From Crambe crambe (taxonomy: Eukaryota; Porifera; Demospongiae; Poecilosclerida; Crambeidae), in assembly GCA_963924555.1 (NCBI GenBank), contig OZ004593.1, positions 6,010,480 through 6,074,479 on the forward strand: 64,000 nucleotides of DNA. Direction: 5' to 3'. Of this stretch, positions 36,888 through 48,602 are shown piece after piece. Made by a program: the position numbers and the translations under genes. The notes below the pieces were generated by a model that was not told where the DNA came from, searched no databases, and worked only from the letters and a program-made list of their open reading frames with translations. Position 1 is the first letter of the stretch. Every line of letters begins with the position of its first letter.

Positions 36888-39800
36888 ATGGATGGTGTTC
36901 TACTGATCACTGTTCTTCTATCACTCCTAGTACTTGTGGGCACATGTAATTGTAAGTGAATCTTCTTACATGTATACCTTTCAAATTTACTCTTATCTCA
37001 AATGACCAGGTGCCTTCTTCCCTCCTACTGCCTACACTCTGAATGGAGTGATGTCAGTGAATGGGTCGGATGCAACTGGAGGTTGTCCTCAGGCATGTGT
37101 ACAGACAATGTCAACCAGCACCTACTGTGACTGTACTGGGACAGCTACACTAGGGACCTTCACTGGAGTCATCATTGATGGTGTGGTACCAACTCTAGAC
37201 ACAAGTCAGAGAGGGACCTGGGCAACTCAACTGTTCATAGTGAGGGGCAATGCACAGAACATTAGAATAGGATTCAGATTCCAGAATACAGTTATGCTGT
37301 GTGAAGTGGGGTATTGTTGGCTCTTCAGGTGGAACTAACACTATCAACATATACACTTCATTAGTATTCCCACAATTCGTTGACTCCTTTGGTGGTAGCG
37401 TGGGGAGTGTGACTCTAACCAGCGACATGGCTAACTGTGAGTCTCACCAGGGTCTCCATTCCCTTACAAGGAGCCAGAAGCACACTCATTTACTTTATTG
37501 AATTCACAAATTCACAGAGGTTCATAGAATGGATCCACATTGCTGAGGTGAGATTCTCTGATGAACTCATTCCAACTCCTGGATCACTACCTGGTAAGAT
37601 GAATGGAGTAACTAATACCTTATATTATTAATATCTCATTTCAGTGACATCAGTACAACCATCCTCCACAGTGCCCGGTACGAGTTCATTGTCACTGCAA
37701 GTTATAACTAGCACAAAGACTACCACCATCACCACTATTCTAACCCCTCTACTTACAGCTTCTCCTACACCCACTAACAGAATGCTTGACATCCTTGCTG
37801 ACTCTACCACCACCATGTTGCCAACCATTGATAACCAGTTGGGTGCCATTATAGGAGGACTGGTGGCAGCAATTTTCGTCCTCTTAATACTCTTGCTGAT
37901 TGGGGGTGTAGTCATCTTCTTATGCTATACACAAAACAAGAGAAAAAGTTATCATACAGAAGTGGAACAACTTCAAGGTGCAGTGTATAAAGGAAACCAA
38001 ACAGACTCGGCTGAACTCAGCACAAAGTTGGAGCCTATCATGATAACCACACACGCTCACCATTACGAAAAAATCGAACTCGAAATAAAGACGAGAAGTC
38101 AGTCGTCACCTTCACACCTAGCTCGTCCCAACGTGCCTGATGGCAATAAAGTCACTTATTCCAAGCCAAAACAGAATAGGATGAATGGTCAACCACAGTT
38201 CATCGGTGAAAATGGTTACAGTGATATTGATATTCACGACAACGAAGCAAAACTGGAATCTATTTCTACCAAAGATGGGGAGATGGATGCCGAATATTTC
38301 ACCATCGGTGAGACCAAGAAGGAGAAAGAAACTGGTGAATCGGGGGAAAGGGGGAAAGAATCGGACTCCTCATCCAGCTCTCCGAGACTAGGAAAAAGAA
38401 GTTGTACAGAAGCAAGAAGCACCACGTGTCCCAAAGAAAGTGCCTGAACTGTGCGGAGACCCGAAAGCAGATGAAGATTACTATAGTGAGGTAGACTATA
38501 CATTGAAGGAGAGCATAAGGATAGGGAAGGAGGGAAAGAGTGCAATTCTTGAATCTGCCAAGTCTGATGCAGCACAGGAAGAGTCTCAGTATTACTCTGT
38601 TGTGAGTGATGCCAACAAGAAAAAAGTTTCCGAAATATTTATCGGAGAATGCAGTGAAACAGAAAGAGAAGGAACAGAAGAAGAAATTTACTCCGAGATA
38701 AGAGAAAAATCAGCACCCAATACAAGTGGTCCACAAATATTACGCAATCCAGTCTTTGAAAACATGGATGCCAATCCTAATTACAAGTCATCTACGGTCA
38801 TATTGTCGGGGGTACAAGATGGTGATGAAATCTATACCAATCCTGATGCTGAGAATAATAAGCAGGGATCTACGATACTGTTTACAATGAACCACTATCA
38901 CCTTCCATGTTCAATAAATACGAAGAGTTGGCAGAAACACTTTCCACTAATACTGATCACAAAGAGAAAGAACCAGAACCAAAAAATGAAGACATGGATG
39001 AAGAACTCGTATGTGCTCCGATATACTCAGTCTCACCTCTGGAAAATGATTCCAGCAAAAAATTGCTTGAAGTCAAGTCGGAAAACCTTCACAAGATCAA
39101 AACTCTCGGTACGGGAAATTTTGGCAAAGTCATCTTGGCAAATACAGTGGATTTGAGTCCCAAGGATTTGAAGATGAGTGATACTGATGATGACAAGACA
39201 AAATCGACTCGCGTTGCTGTGAAACAGTTGAAGTTAAGTGTATCATCTTCAATAAAAGAAGCATTTGACAAAGAACTGAAATTCATGTCTCGTCTTAATC
39301 ACCCAAACGTCATCCGTGTGTTAGGGGCATGTACCCAAGACACTGACACCCCTTTCATCGTGATGGAGTATATGAAGAAAGGAGATCTCCACGAATACCT
39401 CTTGAACTTTGAAACTGTTTCACAGGGGAGCAATCCACCTACTGACCTCACCATAAGCATGGGCACACTGACAAGTATGTCATCACAAATCGCCAGTGCT
39501 ATGAAATACCTCGCCTCTCGAAACTTCATCCATCGTGATCTCGCCATTCGCAACTGCCTGGTTGGGTCTGATCTACAGATCAAGATAGCCGACTTCGGAC
39601 TGAGTCAAAGCCTCTATGAATCTCATTACTATGTGATCAAAGGTCATGCTGTCCTACCAGTCCGATGGATGGCAAGAGAGTGCTTTTATGGTAAATTTTC
39701 AGCAAAAACAGATGTCTGGGCATTTGGGGTGACCATGTGGGAGATTTTTACACTGGCAACAGACATCCCTTATGAAGAAATGGATGATAAAGAAGTTATT

Positions 39801-39980
39801 GAAGATGCTACCAAGAATGACGGAAGTCGAAAACTGTTGCGAAAGCCAAAAGATTGCCCTCAGGGAGTTTATGATGTGATGCTTCAGTGTTGGAAAGAAA
39901 ACCCAAAAGAGCGAGCAACTTTTGAAAAACTGTACAATTCCCTGTCATTGTTGACCGTGAATGTTGAGGAAACTTCATAG
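36888..39980 (+). pseudogene. L12: broken kinase receptor with class (c) front end
   Basis: The signal exon 36888-36951 (MDGVLLITVLLSLLVLVGTCN) and leader are of class (c), while exon 3 (from 37645) is of the kinase class: GAIIGGLVAAIFVLLILLL, juxtamembrane sites, kinase. Lesions are an internal deletion in exon 2 near 37312-37340 with loss of the LYLFYCPSW stretch, a 2-nt loss near 37443, an 8-nt loss near 38398 (LYSVV region) and a replaced block at about 38851-38875. The last 357 codons (38907-39980) are open and keep GTGNFGKV, VAVKQL, HRDLAIRN, DFGLSQS and LPVRWMARE, so decay is recent or the kinase part is still expressed from an internal start. I consider it a pseudogene. Confidence 0.8.
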
Positions 39981-40076
39981 ATAAGTTAGTATCGTAATTA
40001 TTCTGTTAGTGAATGGGTTTGTTGCTGTTGCACATTATAACAAACTACATTATTTTGTTGTTTTTTATATTGTAAC

Positions 40077-41720
40077 CTCCCTCACTGATCCTACCATCAC
40101 TATGGGTGGCCAGTTGCCAACCATGGGTAACAACAGTACCATGGCTAATAACTGGTTGCTAATGGGTCCAGGAGGTATAATAGGAGGACTGGTGGCTGCA
40201 ATTGTCATCCTTTTACTTCTCTTGCTGATAGGGGGTGTGGTCATCTTTTTATGCTATACACACACAAAACAATAAAAAAAGTTATCGTACAGAAGTGGAG
40301 CAACTTCACGACGGAAACAGCTCAGACTCGGCAGAACTCAGCACAAAGTTGGAGCCTACCAAGATAACCACAAACAATCGCCATTACGAAAAAACTGAAC
40401 TCAAAATGAAGATGAGAAGTCAGTCATCACCTTCAGCTCGTCCCAATGTGCCTGATGGCAATAAAGTCACTTATTCCAAGCCAAACAAGAACAGGATGAA
40501 CGGTCAACCACAGTTCATCGGTGAAAATGGTTACAGTGATATTGATATTCATGACGATGAAGCAAAACTGCAATCTATTTCCACCAAAGATGGGGGGGTG
40601 GATGCCGAATATTTCACAATTGGTGAGACCAAGAAGGAGAAAGAAACTGGTGAATTGGAGGGGAGGGGGAAAGAATCGGACTCCTCATTGAGACTAGAAA
40701 CAAGATTGTATTCAGTCGTACAGAAGCAAGAAGCACCACGTGTCCCAAAGAAAACGCCTGAACTGTACAGAGACCTGAAAGCAGAGGTGGATGGCAATGA
40801 GGAGTACTATAGTGAGGTGGATGATACGTTGAAGGAGAGCATAAGGATAGGGAAAGAGGGAAAGAGTGCAATTCCTGAATCCACCAAGTCCAGTGCAGCA
40901 CAGGAAGAGTCTCAGTATTACTCTGTTGTAAGTGATACCAAAGAGAAAAAAGTTCCCGAAATATTCATTGGAGAATACAGTGAAATGGAAAGAGAAGAAA
41001 CAGAAGAAGACATTTACTCGGAGATAAGAGAAAAATCAGCACCCAATACAGGTGGTCCACAAATATTACGCAATCCAGTCTTTGAAAACATGGATGCCAA
41101 TCCTAATTACGAGTCATCTACGGTCATGCTGTCAGGGGTGCAAAATGGTGGTGAGATCTATACCAATCCTGATGCTGATATGCAAGTGAGGTCGGAAGAT
41201 AGCTTGAACATCTACGATACTGTTTACGATGAACCACTATCAAAGATTTGGCTGAAACACGTGATTACAAGGAGAAGGAACCAGAATCCAAAGATGAAGA
41301 CTCTGAAGACATGGATGAAGAACTAGTGTATGCTCCAATATACTCAGTCTCACCTCTGGAAAATGATTCCAGCAAAAAATTGTTGGAGGTCAAGTCGGAA
41401 AACCTTCATAAGATTAAAACTCTTGGTACGGGAAATTTCGGCAAAGTCATCTTGGCGAATACAGTGGATTTGAGTCCCGAAGATTTGAAGATGAGTGATA
41501 CTGATGATGACAAGACAAAATCGACTCTCGTTGCTCTGTAACAGTTGAAGTTAAATGTATCATCTTCAATAAAAGAAGCATTCGACAAAGAACTGAAATT
41601 CATGTCTCGCCTTAATCACCCAAACGTCATCCGCGTGTTGGGGGCATGTACCCAGCAACTTTTGAAAAACTACACAATTCCCTGTCATTTTTGACTGAGA
41701 ATGTTGAGGAAACTTCATAG
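40077..41720 (+). pseudogene. L13: 5'-truncated kinase receptor fragment
   Basis: It begins abruptly within the stalk codons (TSLTDPTIT), about 100 bases after the end of L12, and has no signal or ectodomain exon. The membrane segment is followed by a 2-nt insertion near 40260, a deletion near 41241, and TAA at 41539-41541 that replaces the ATP-binding lysine codon of VAVK. A large deletion at about 41654 joins ACTQ directly to the last kinase helix (near FEKLHN) and removes the catalytic and activation loops. The closing codons VEETS and the stop at 41718-41720 remain. Confidence 0.9.
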
Positions 41721-43134
41721 ATAGATTAATGTTTAAGTTTTTTCATAACTATTTTGTTTGTTAATGGGTTTGTTGCTACTACATATCATAACAAACTATT
41801 GTTTTCACTATTGGAATGTGTGTCACTGGTATTATAGCTATCATTACTCTTACAAGTTTATCTTATAAAGAACAGTGAACATATTGTGTTTGGATTTTCA
41901 AAGATTATTTCTAGAATACAGCCCAAAAGTAACAACAGATTAATTAAGGCAATGTGATTGAAGAAGTTCCTTTTACTCTTGGTGCACCAAAGATTATAAG
42001 AACTTTCCTAGCCCCGAAGGAACTCTTTATAGTTAAATACCTAGCTAGCGATTAACTCTCTTCCTGATACGAAGAGAGAGTTTAAGAATACACATACATA
42101 CACAGTTAATAATACTATATTGCTTAGTTCCCCTTCCATTGATGGCAGAAGTTTATGAACCTTCTTGAAATTGGTAGTTTTATAAAGTATTGCACAATGT
42201 TTAGTAACCCAATAACTAGAGCTACTTTCAAAACACACATGAAGCATTGAGGATAAAACTCCAAACATCCTAATGTGCACATACGTACTGGAAAATGTCT
42301 AATAACAAATTCCCACTTTAAACCTCCGGAGAAGAAGGCAAAGTGATGAAAAAGAAGAGTGCCAAGGTTTTTTGTTTGTTTTTTTGTTTTTTGCTGTTGT
42401 TGTTCTTGTTCTTGTTGTTCTGTCTTTTTCTTGTCGTTGTTGTTTTGCATTTCAGGGAATTTACAATAATAATTCATCCCATATCTATCCAAATTAGATT
42501 GCTCATATTACAAGTGTTTCAGTTTCATTTATCAATAGCTAGTAATTATAATTCTTATTGTCTTGGGGGAAATAGCTAACCATAGCAGTATATCTATAAT
42601 ATTACTATTAACATTGATAATATAATAAGATCATATTAATATTGTAGGTCTGTAGTTGTCCACTAACTATTATGATTAATTGTCTTCTGTTTTAGTTTCC
42701 TTGCAGCAACTGTTGACTATTGAGGAAAACTCCTTTTATTTCTTAATGATAACATAGTTAATCATCATTCCACTTACAGGCTAATAAGCATAACAGCTAT
42801 CTCTAATCACATCTGCTGGCCTGGAATGAATTATAGCAGTGCGAGATTCAGTGAGTCAAAATTATAATAAAGTAAGTGAGAAATTGTAACTGGTTGCACT
42901 TAACTTAGCTGGAGCAACTTTCTCAAATCCTTGAATTTTGAATTTGAAAGATCAGCTGATATCATTAGATAGATAATTATCTGATGATAGTTTTTAGGTC
43001 TTTTCCATACCAGAATTACAAATTCTTAGTTACTTCTATAGTGCAAAGTGAAAGCAAAACAGACTTTACCTTGCAATGAAATAATTATTTGCTCTTTATT
43101 TCTTCCCTGCAGTTAATCTATTAAGCTGTGTACG
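41721..43134 (+). promoter_or_regulatory. L13 3' flank and L14 leader
   Basis: Homologous to 31093-32588, with a short TTG/TTC-rich tract at about 42360-42445, donor GTGAGT near 42853 and acceptor TTCCCTGCAG ending near 43112. No gene is seen. Confidence 0.5.
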
Positions 43135-44966
43135 ATGAATGGTGTTCTGCTGATCACTGTTGTCCTATCACTTCTAGTATTCATGGACACCTATAATTGT
43201 AAGTGAATCTACTCATAATTAATTAGATAACCTTACTCTCTCAAATGACCAGGTGCCTTCTTCCCTCCTACTGCCTACACTCTGAATGGAGTGATGTCTG
43301 TGAATGGGTCAGATGCAACTGGAGGTTGTCCTCACACATGTGTACAGTCTAACTCTTATTGTGACTGTGCTGGGACATTTGGAGCAGAGACCTTCACTGG
43401 AGTCATCATTGATGGTGTGGTACCAACTCTAGACACAAGTCAGAGAGGGACCTGGGCAACTCAACTACTCACTGTGAGGGGCAATACACAAAACATTAGA
43501 ATAGGATTCGAATTCCAGAATACAGTTATGCTATGTGAGGTGGAACTGTATCTGTTCTACTGTCCTTCTTGGAACATTGGTGGATCTCCAGTTGGAACAA
43601 ACACTATCAACATATACAATGCATTAGTATTCCCAACATTCGTCAACTCCTTTGGTGGTAGTGCAGGGAGTGTGACTTTAACCAGTAACATGATTAACTG
43701 CGAGTCCCTCATTAGGGTCTCAATTCCCTTACAAAGAGCCAGAAGCACACTCATTTACTTCGTTGAATTCACAAATTCACAGCAGTTCATACAATGGATC
43801 CACATTGTTGAGGTGAGATTCTCTGATGAACTCATTTCAATTCCTGGACCACTACCTGGTAAGATGAATGGAGTACGTAGCTAACTAATAGCTTATGTTA
43901 TTAATATCTCATTTCAGTGACATCAGTGCAACCACCTGGTACGAGTTCATCAGTACAAGTTACAAAAACTCCTCAACCTACAGTTTCTCCTACATCCACT
44001 AACAATATGCTTGACACCACCACCTTCATATCCACTACCAGCTCCTTCATCATCACCACTTCCACCCTCACTACCCCCATCATCACTACCTCCTCCCTCA
44101 CCACCCCCACCATCACCTCCACCCTCACCACCCCCACCATCACTACCTCCACCCCCACCACCTCTACCATCACTACCTCCACCCCCACCATCCCCAACAT
44201 CACCACCTCCACCCTCACCACCTCCACCCTCACCACCCCCACCATCACTACCTCCACCCTCATCACCTCCACCCTCACCACCCCCACCATCACTACCTCC
44301 ACCCTCACCACCTCTACCATCGCCACCTCCACCATCACCATCCCCACCATCACCGTCCCCATCATCACTACCATCATCACCTCCACCATCACCACCTCCA
44401 CCATCACTACCTCCACCCTCACTACCTCCACCATCACCACCCCCACCATCACTGCCTCCACCCTCACCAGCCCCACCATCACTACCTCCACCCTCACCAC
44501 CTCCACTATGGGTACCCAGTTACCTATAATCGGAGGATTGGGAGGTGCTGTGGTCGTCCTTTTCATACTCCTCCTGATTGGATGTGTAATTGGATATCGA
44601 AGTGGTGCAATGCGCAAGAACAATACAATACCAAAAGAACCGAAGTTAGAATCGTCCACCATGATAACACTGCAAAATGTGAACAACGAAGAAGCACTAG
44701 AAAGCAGCATGAAGCAGTCGGTAGCACACTCATCAGTCCCAAAGCTTCAGGTATTGCATGGTGATGAAACTATCTGTTCCAACAGGCATGCTCTTGTTAC
44801 CAGTGAAACCAGATATGATTTTTACGATGAAATTATTAACCAAGAAGAAGGCAACATTTACTCAGCTATCTCCGAGATCAAGAGGGAAGATGAATACGAA
44901 TTTGAAGATTCCTGTAATATGACCGAGAAAAGAGATATATACTCAGAAATTGAGTTGCTAAAGTAA
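43135..44966 (+). CDS. L14: class (c) kinase-less receptor with long mucin-like stalk
   Basis: Exons 43135-43198, 43253-43858 and 43918-44966 give 572 aa in phase 1. The signal peptide is MNGVLLITVVLSLLVFMDTY. The ectodomain (22-223) shares a long identical stretch with L15. The stalk of about 180 residues is built from ten-residue units such as TPTITTSTLT. The membrane segment is about 425-448 (IIGGLGGAVVVLFILLLIGC), but the FVQNKRK anchor seen in L11 is missing and the tail starts GYRSGAMRKNN. The tail of about 120 residues keeps YDFYDEII, IYSAI, YEFEDS and IYSEI, and has lost a few codons relative to L11. It has no kinase. Confidence 0.88.
44035..44508 (+). repeat. 30-bp coding minisatellite in the L14 stalk
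   Basis: About fifteen units of roughly 30 nt coding Thr/Ser/Pro/Ile/Leu decapeptides, longer than the array in L11. Some units carry variant ends (TPTIPN, TIPTITVPI). Other frames read as PPPSPPPPS and, on the opposite strand, valine/glutamate repeats; those frames are shadows. Confidence 0.85.
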
Positions 44967-45535
44967 CTACTTCATTAAAACCATACATATGTCATTAACA
45001 TAAACAGTCATTGATTCACAATTTTCATGTATAAGTTTATCACACAGTCAATTATATATTGTAATTCCACCTTAACAGCTACTGTACAAGAAGAAGCTGT
45101 GTAAGCAGAGTTATGTCCATTCACCATTAGCAAATAGCTCTATGATAAAATTAACTAACAGCACACAATAGTATTATGATAGGGTTCTGGGGGAGAGAAA
45201 TTCCATGCTGTAACTGCTTAAAATGTCAGTAATCAGTATATTCTAGTAATCTCATCAAGTAAATTTGTATTCTGTATTTTCATCAGTAAATCTCTGTATT
45301 CTCATCTAGATTTTCATAGAGATAGCTATAATAATACTAATTCAACAATGACATGAATTATTATAACTCTAATTTTTGATGATTTTCCAACTTTACGAGT
45401 GCCTGTTTAGCACTGAAACAAAAAACAGTAACATGAAATTATTGTCTGAGTTATCGCAAGATTTTTCTCATAAGCTCCAACCACAAGCAAGGACATGAGG
45501 TATGAGCTTGGTCTCCCTTCTCCACCCTGAAACAG
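44967..45535. other. L14 3' flank
   Basis: Matches the flanks after L11 and L15 in order. An insertion of about 100 bases near 45380-45530 is absent from the other two. No gene is seen. Confidence 0.5.
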
Positions 45536-46327
45536 TTCTTTAGAGCACTCAGCTGCAGCCAAGTTCTTGAAACCATCCAAGACTCTCTTGAAGTTCATCT
45601 TTATTTGCATATCAGAAACCTGCACATAGTTAAAAAAAACAACAAAAAAACAAAAACAAAACAGAACACATTAAAGATACAGAATCCTAGGAATTAGTCT
45701 TAGATATTTGCCGACTCAGCTGATTACACACCTACAGGAAGCAGGCATGTCAAAGTGTCTACTCCACATTGCTAACCCTTACAGCTTTTGGCCAGGAATA
45801 CCTTTTAGACATGAATTTTGGTCTGACAAGCAGTGTAGACCGTAAAAAGTCTTATTATTGTAAGCTGTGCTATGATATGTACTTCATATGTGTGTTCAGC
45901 ACAAGTAGGGAATGCTTATGAATGATTATGATCACATGATTTCACAAGAAAAAACAACAAACACACATGTAGCTACATTCTGAACTAAATAAGCATAACA
46001 GGCACCAGGATTAGTAACTACAGCTGCACTATGGGTTTAGTAACCATAGCATTATGCTTAGTAAACATAATTTTGGGATCTTTTCAGGGTAGCCAGCCAA
46101 TGAAACTAATTGGATGTCCTCTCGTGGCCTGTGGGGGAGACACTGGAAGAGCTCTCCAAGAGGAACGGCATGAAGGGACTGATGAGATGCAGGCAGGTAT
46201 ACCTTCAGAGATGCAGTCAAGGAAGGACATAAAGATCTCCATTCTGCACCAAAAACTGTAGGGTTGCTTATAAATTTATACCCATGTACTAAATTAGCAT
46301 TAACTGTCTTGGTACATGCTGACATGG
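45536..46327 (-). pseudogene. Degraded copy 2 of the valyl-tRNA synthetase 3' end
   Basis: It contains the last exon (about 45545-45620, with deletions) and exon 50937-51072 with its flanks (about 46075-46225). The match extends through the next intron to about 46327 (compare 51106-51425). Exons between these are deleted. At the point where the real gene has the hairpin element 51212-51405, this copy has none. Intron sequence shows a DNA-level duplication. Confidence 0.85.
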
Positions 46328-46361
46328 TTGAGAAAACGAGTTGTTTTTTTTGTTTTGCTTT

Positions 46362-46369
46362 TATTGCTT

Positions 46370-46402
<33 letters not shown>

Positions 46403-46451
46403 TTGTTGTTGTTGTTGTTGTTGGTGTTGTTGTTGTTGTTGTTGTTGTTGT
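46362..46451. repeat. (GTT)n microsatellite
   Basis: A GTT run of about 85 bases with few interruptions. Poly-leucine and poly-valine frames across it are artefacts. It marks the junction where synthetase copy 2 gives way to a class (c) leader. Confidence 0.85.
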
Positions 46452-47127
46452 TCAGAGAATGCACTAAAGTGGTTCATGTTTTTCTTGTCCCATGTAGCTA
46501 GTCATAGCTAAAAATAGAGATTGCTCATGATAGCTACAAGCATTTTCATTTATATCTGAGCCTCAGTATATCGTCTTGGGAAAAATAACCATAGCAGTAT
46601 ATCTATGTAACTATAAAATTACTATTAACATCAATCATCCATCCATCAAATAGGGCTGATGTTGTCCACTAGCTATTCCACATCCCAAAACACTTAACTA
46701 GTTAATATGACAACCATGAGGTCAACTATCATAATAACTTAATAGATCATCTTCTTCCAAGCAACTGTTGACTATCAAGTTGAGGGATAGGGTAGCTAGC
46801 TATGATAGCATTATTAATTATTACCACTATATAAGTTATTATAACTAGATCTTATCTGCTGGCCTGGAATGAACACTCATCTATCATAGCAGTACTTTAA
46901 TAACAAGATTCAGTGAGTCAAAGTTAGCAAGCAGATTCATTGAAAATATAACTATTTAGCTACATCCACTTGAGCATTTGAACTTTGTTTTAGCTATAAG
47001 TATGAATGATGGTTTTTAGCTACGTATAAGGGTCTTTTCCATACCAAAGTGAAAGCTAAATAGACTTTACCTTGCAATAAAATAATTATTTCTTTTATTT
47101 CTTCCCTGCAGTTAGCCTATTAGTATA
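46452..47127 (+). promoter_or_regulatory. L15 leader
   Basis: The block that precedes class (c) genes, very close to 36150-36887, with donor GTGAGT near 46914 and acceptor TTCCCTGCAG ending near 47111. No gene is seen. Confidence 0.5.
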
Positions 47128-48602
47128 ATGGATGGTGTTCTGCTGATCACTGTTGTTCTATCACTTCTAGTACTCATGGACATGTGTAATTGTAAGTGAA
47201 TCTTCAATTTACTCTTATCTCAAATGACCAGGTGCCTTCTTCTCTCCTACTGCCTACGCTCTGAATGGAGTGATGTCAGTGAATGGGTCAGATGCAACTG
47301 GAGGTTGTCCTCAGGCATGTATAGAGACAATATCAACCAACACCAACTGTGACTGTGCTATCAATGGAGTCATCATTGATGGTGTGGTACCAACTCTAGA
47401 CACAAGTCAGAGAGGGACCTGGGCAACTCAACTACTCACTGTGAGGGGCAATACACAAAACATTAGAATAGGATTCGAATTCCAGAATACAGTTATGCTA
47501 TGTGAGGTGGAACTGTATCTGTTCTACTGTCCTTCTTGGAACATTGGTAGATCTCCAGTTGGAACAAACACTATCAACATATACAATGCATTAACATTCC
47601 CAATATTTATCAACTCCTTTGGAGGTAGTGTGGGGAGTGTGGCTCTAACCAGTGACATGGCTAACTGTGAGTCCCTCACCAGAGTCTCCATTCCCTTACT
47701 ACTAGCAAGAAGAACACTCTTTTATTTTATTGAATTCACTAATTCACAGCGGTTCATACGTAGAGTGGCTCCACATTGCTGAGGTGAGATTCTCTGATGA
47801 ACTCATTCCAACTCCTGGATCACTACCTGGTAAGATGAATGGAGTAACTAATACCTTATATTATTAATATCACATTTCAGTGACATCAGTGCAACCATCC
47901 TCCACAGTGCCTGGTACGAGTTCATCATCAGTACAAGTTATAACTAGCATAAGAACTACCACCATCACCACTACTCTAATCCCTCAACCTACAGTGTCTC
48001 CTACACCCACTAACAGCATGCTTGATACCACCCCCCACATCACTACCACCTCCTTCACCACCACTTCCACCACCTCCACCATGGGTAGCCAGTTACCTAT
48101 AATCGGAGGATTGGGGGGTGCTGTGGTTGTCCTTTTCATACTCCTCCTGATTGGATGTGTAGTGTGTTTCGTGCAAAACAAGAGAAGGAATAATCATGAT
48201 GTTGGACTTCAAAGTGGTGCAATGTGCGAGAACAAAATAAGACCAAAAGAACTGGAGTTAGAATCGTCCACCATGATAACACTGCAAAATGTGAACTATG
48301 AAGAAGCACTAGAAATCAGCATGAAACAGTCAGTAGCATACTCATCAGTCCCAAAGCTTCAGGTATTACATGGCGATGACACTATCTGTTCCAACAGTGA
48401 CAGAGATGAGGAAAAGAGGCATGCTCTTGTCATCAGTGAAACCGAATATGATTTTTACGATGATATTATTAACCAAGAAGAAAACAACATTTACTCAGAG
48501 GTCAAGAGTGAAAATGCATACGAATTTGAAGATTCCTATAATATGACCGAGAAAAGAATTTCGCAAAATATATACTCAGAAATTGAGTTGCTAAAAGATT
48601 AA
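47128..48602 (+). pseudogene. L15: class (c) receptor with a 4-nt insertion in the ectodomain exon
   Basis: Exons 47128-47191, 47232-47829 and 47881-48602 have good splice sites. The signal peptide is MDGVLLITVVLSLLVLMDMC. An extra CGTA at about 47759-47762, not present in any other copy, shifts the frame and stops translation at 47780-47782, before the membrane segment. Exon 3 is open: a short stalk with only two or three repeat units, membrane segment IIGGLGGAVVVLFILLLIGC, and a tail with YDFYDDII, IYSEV, YEFEDSY and IYSEI. A single lesion suggests a very recent loss, a null allele or an assembly error. The truncated product would be a secreted ectodomain. Confidence 0.7.
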
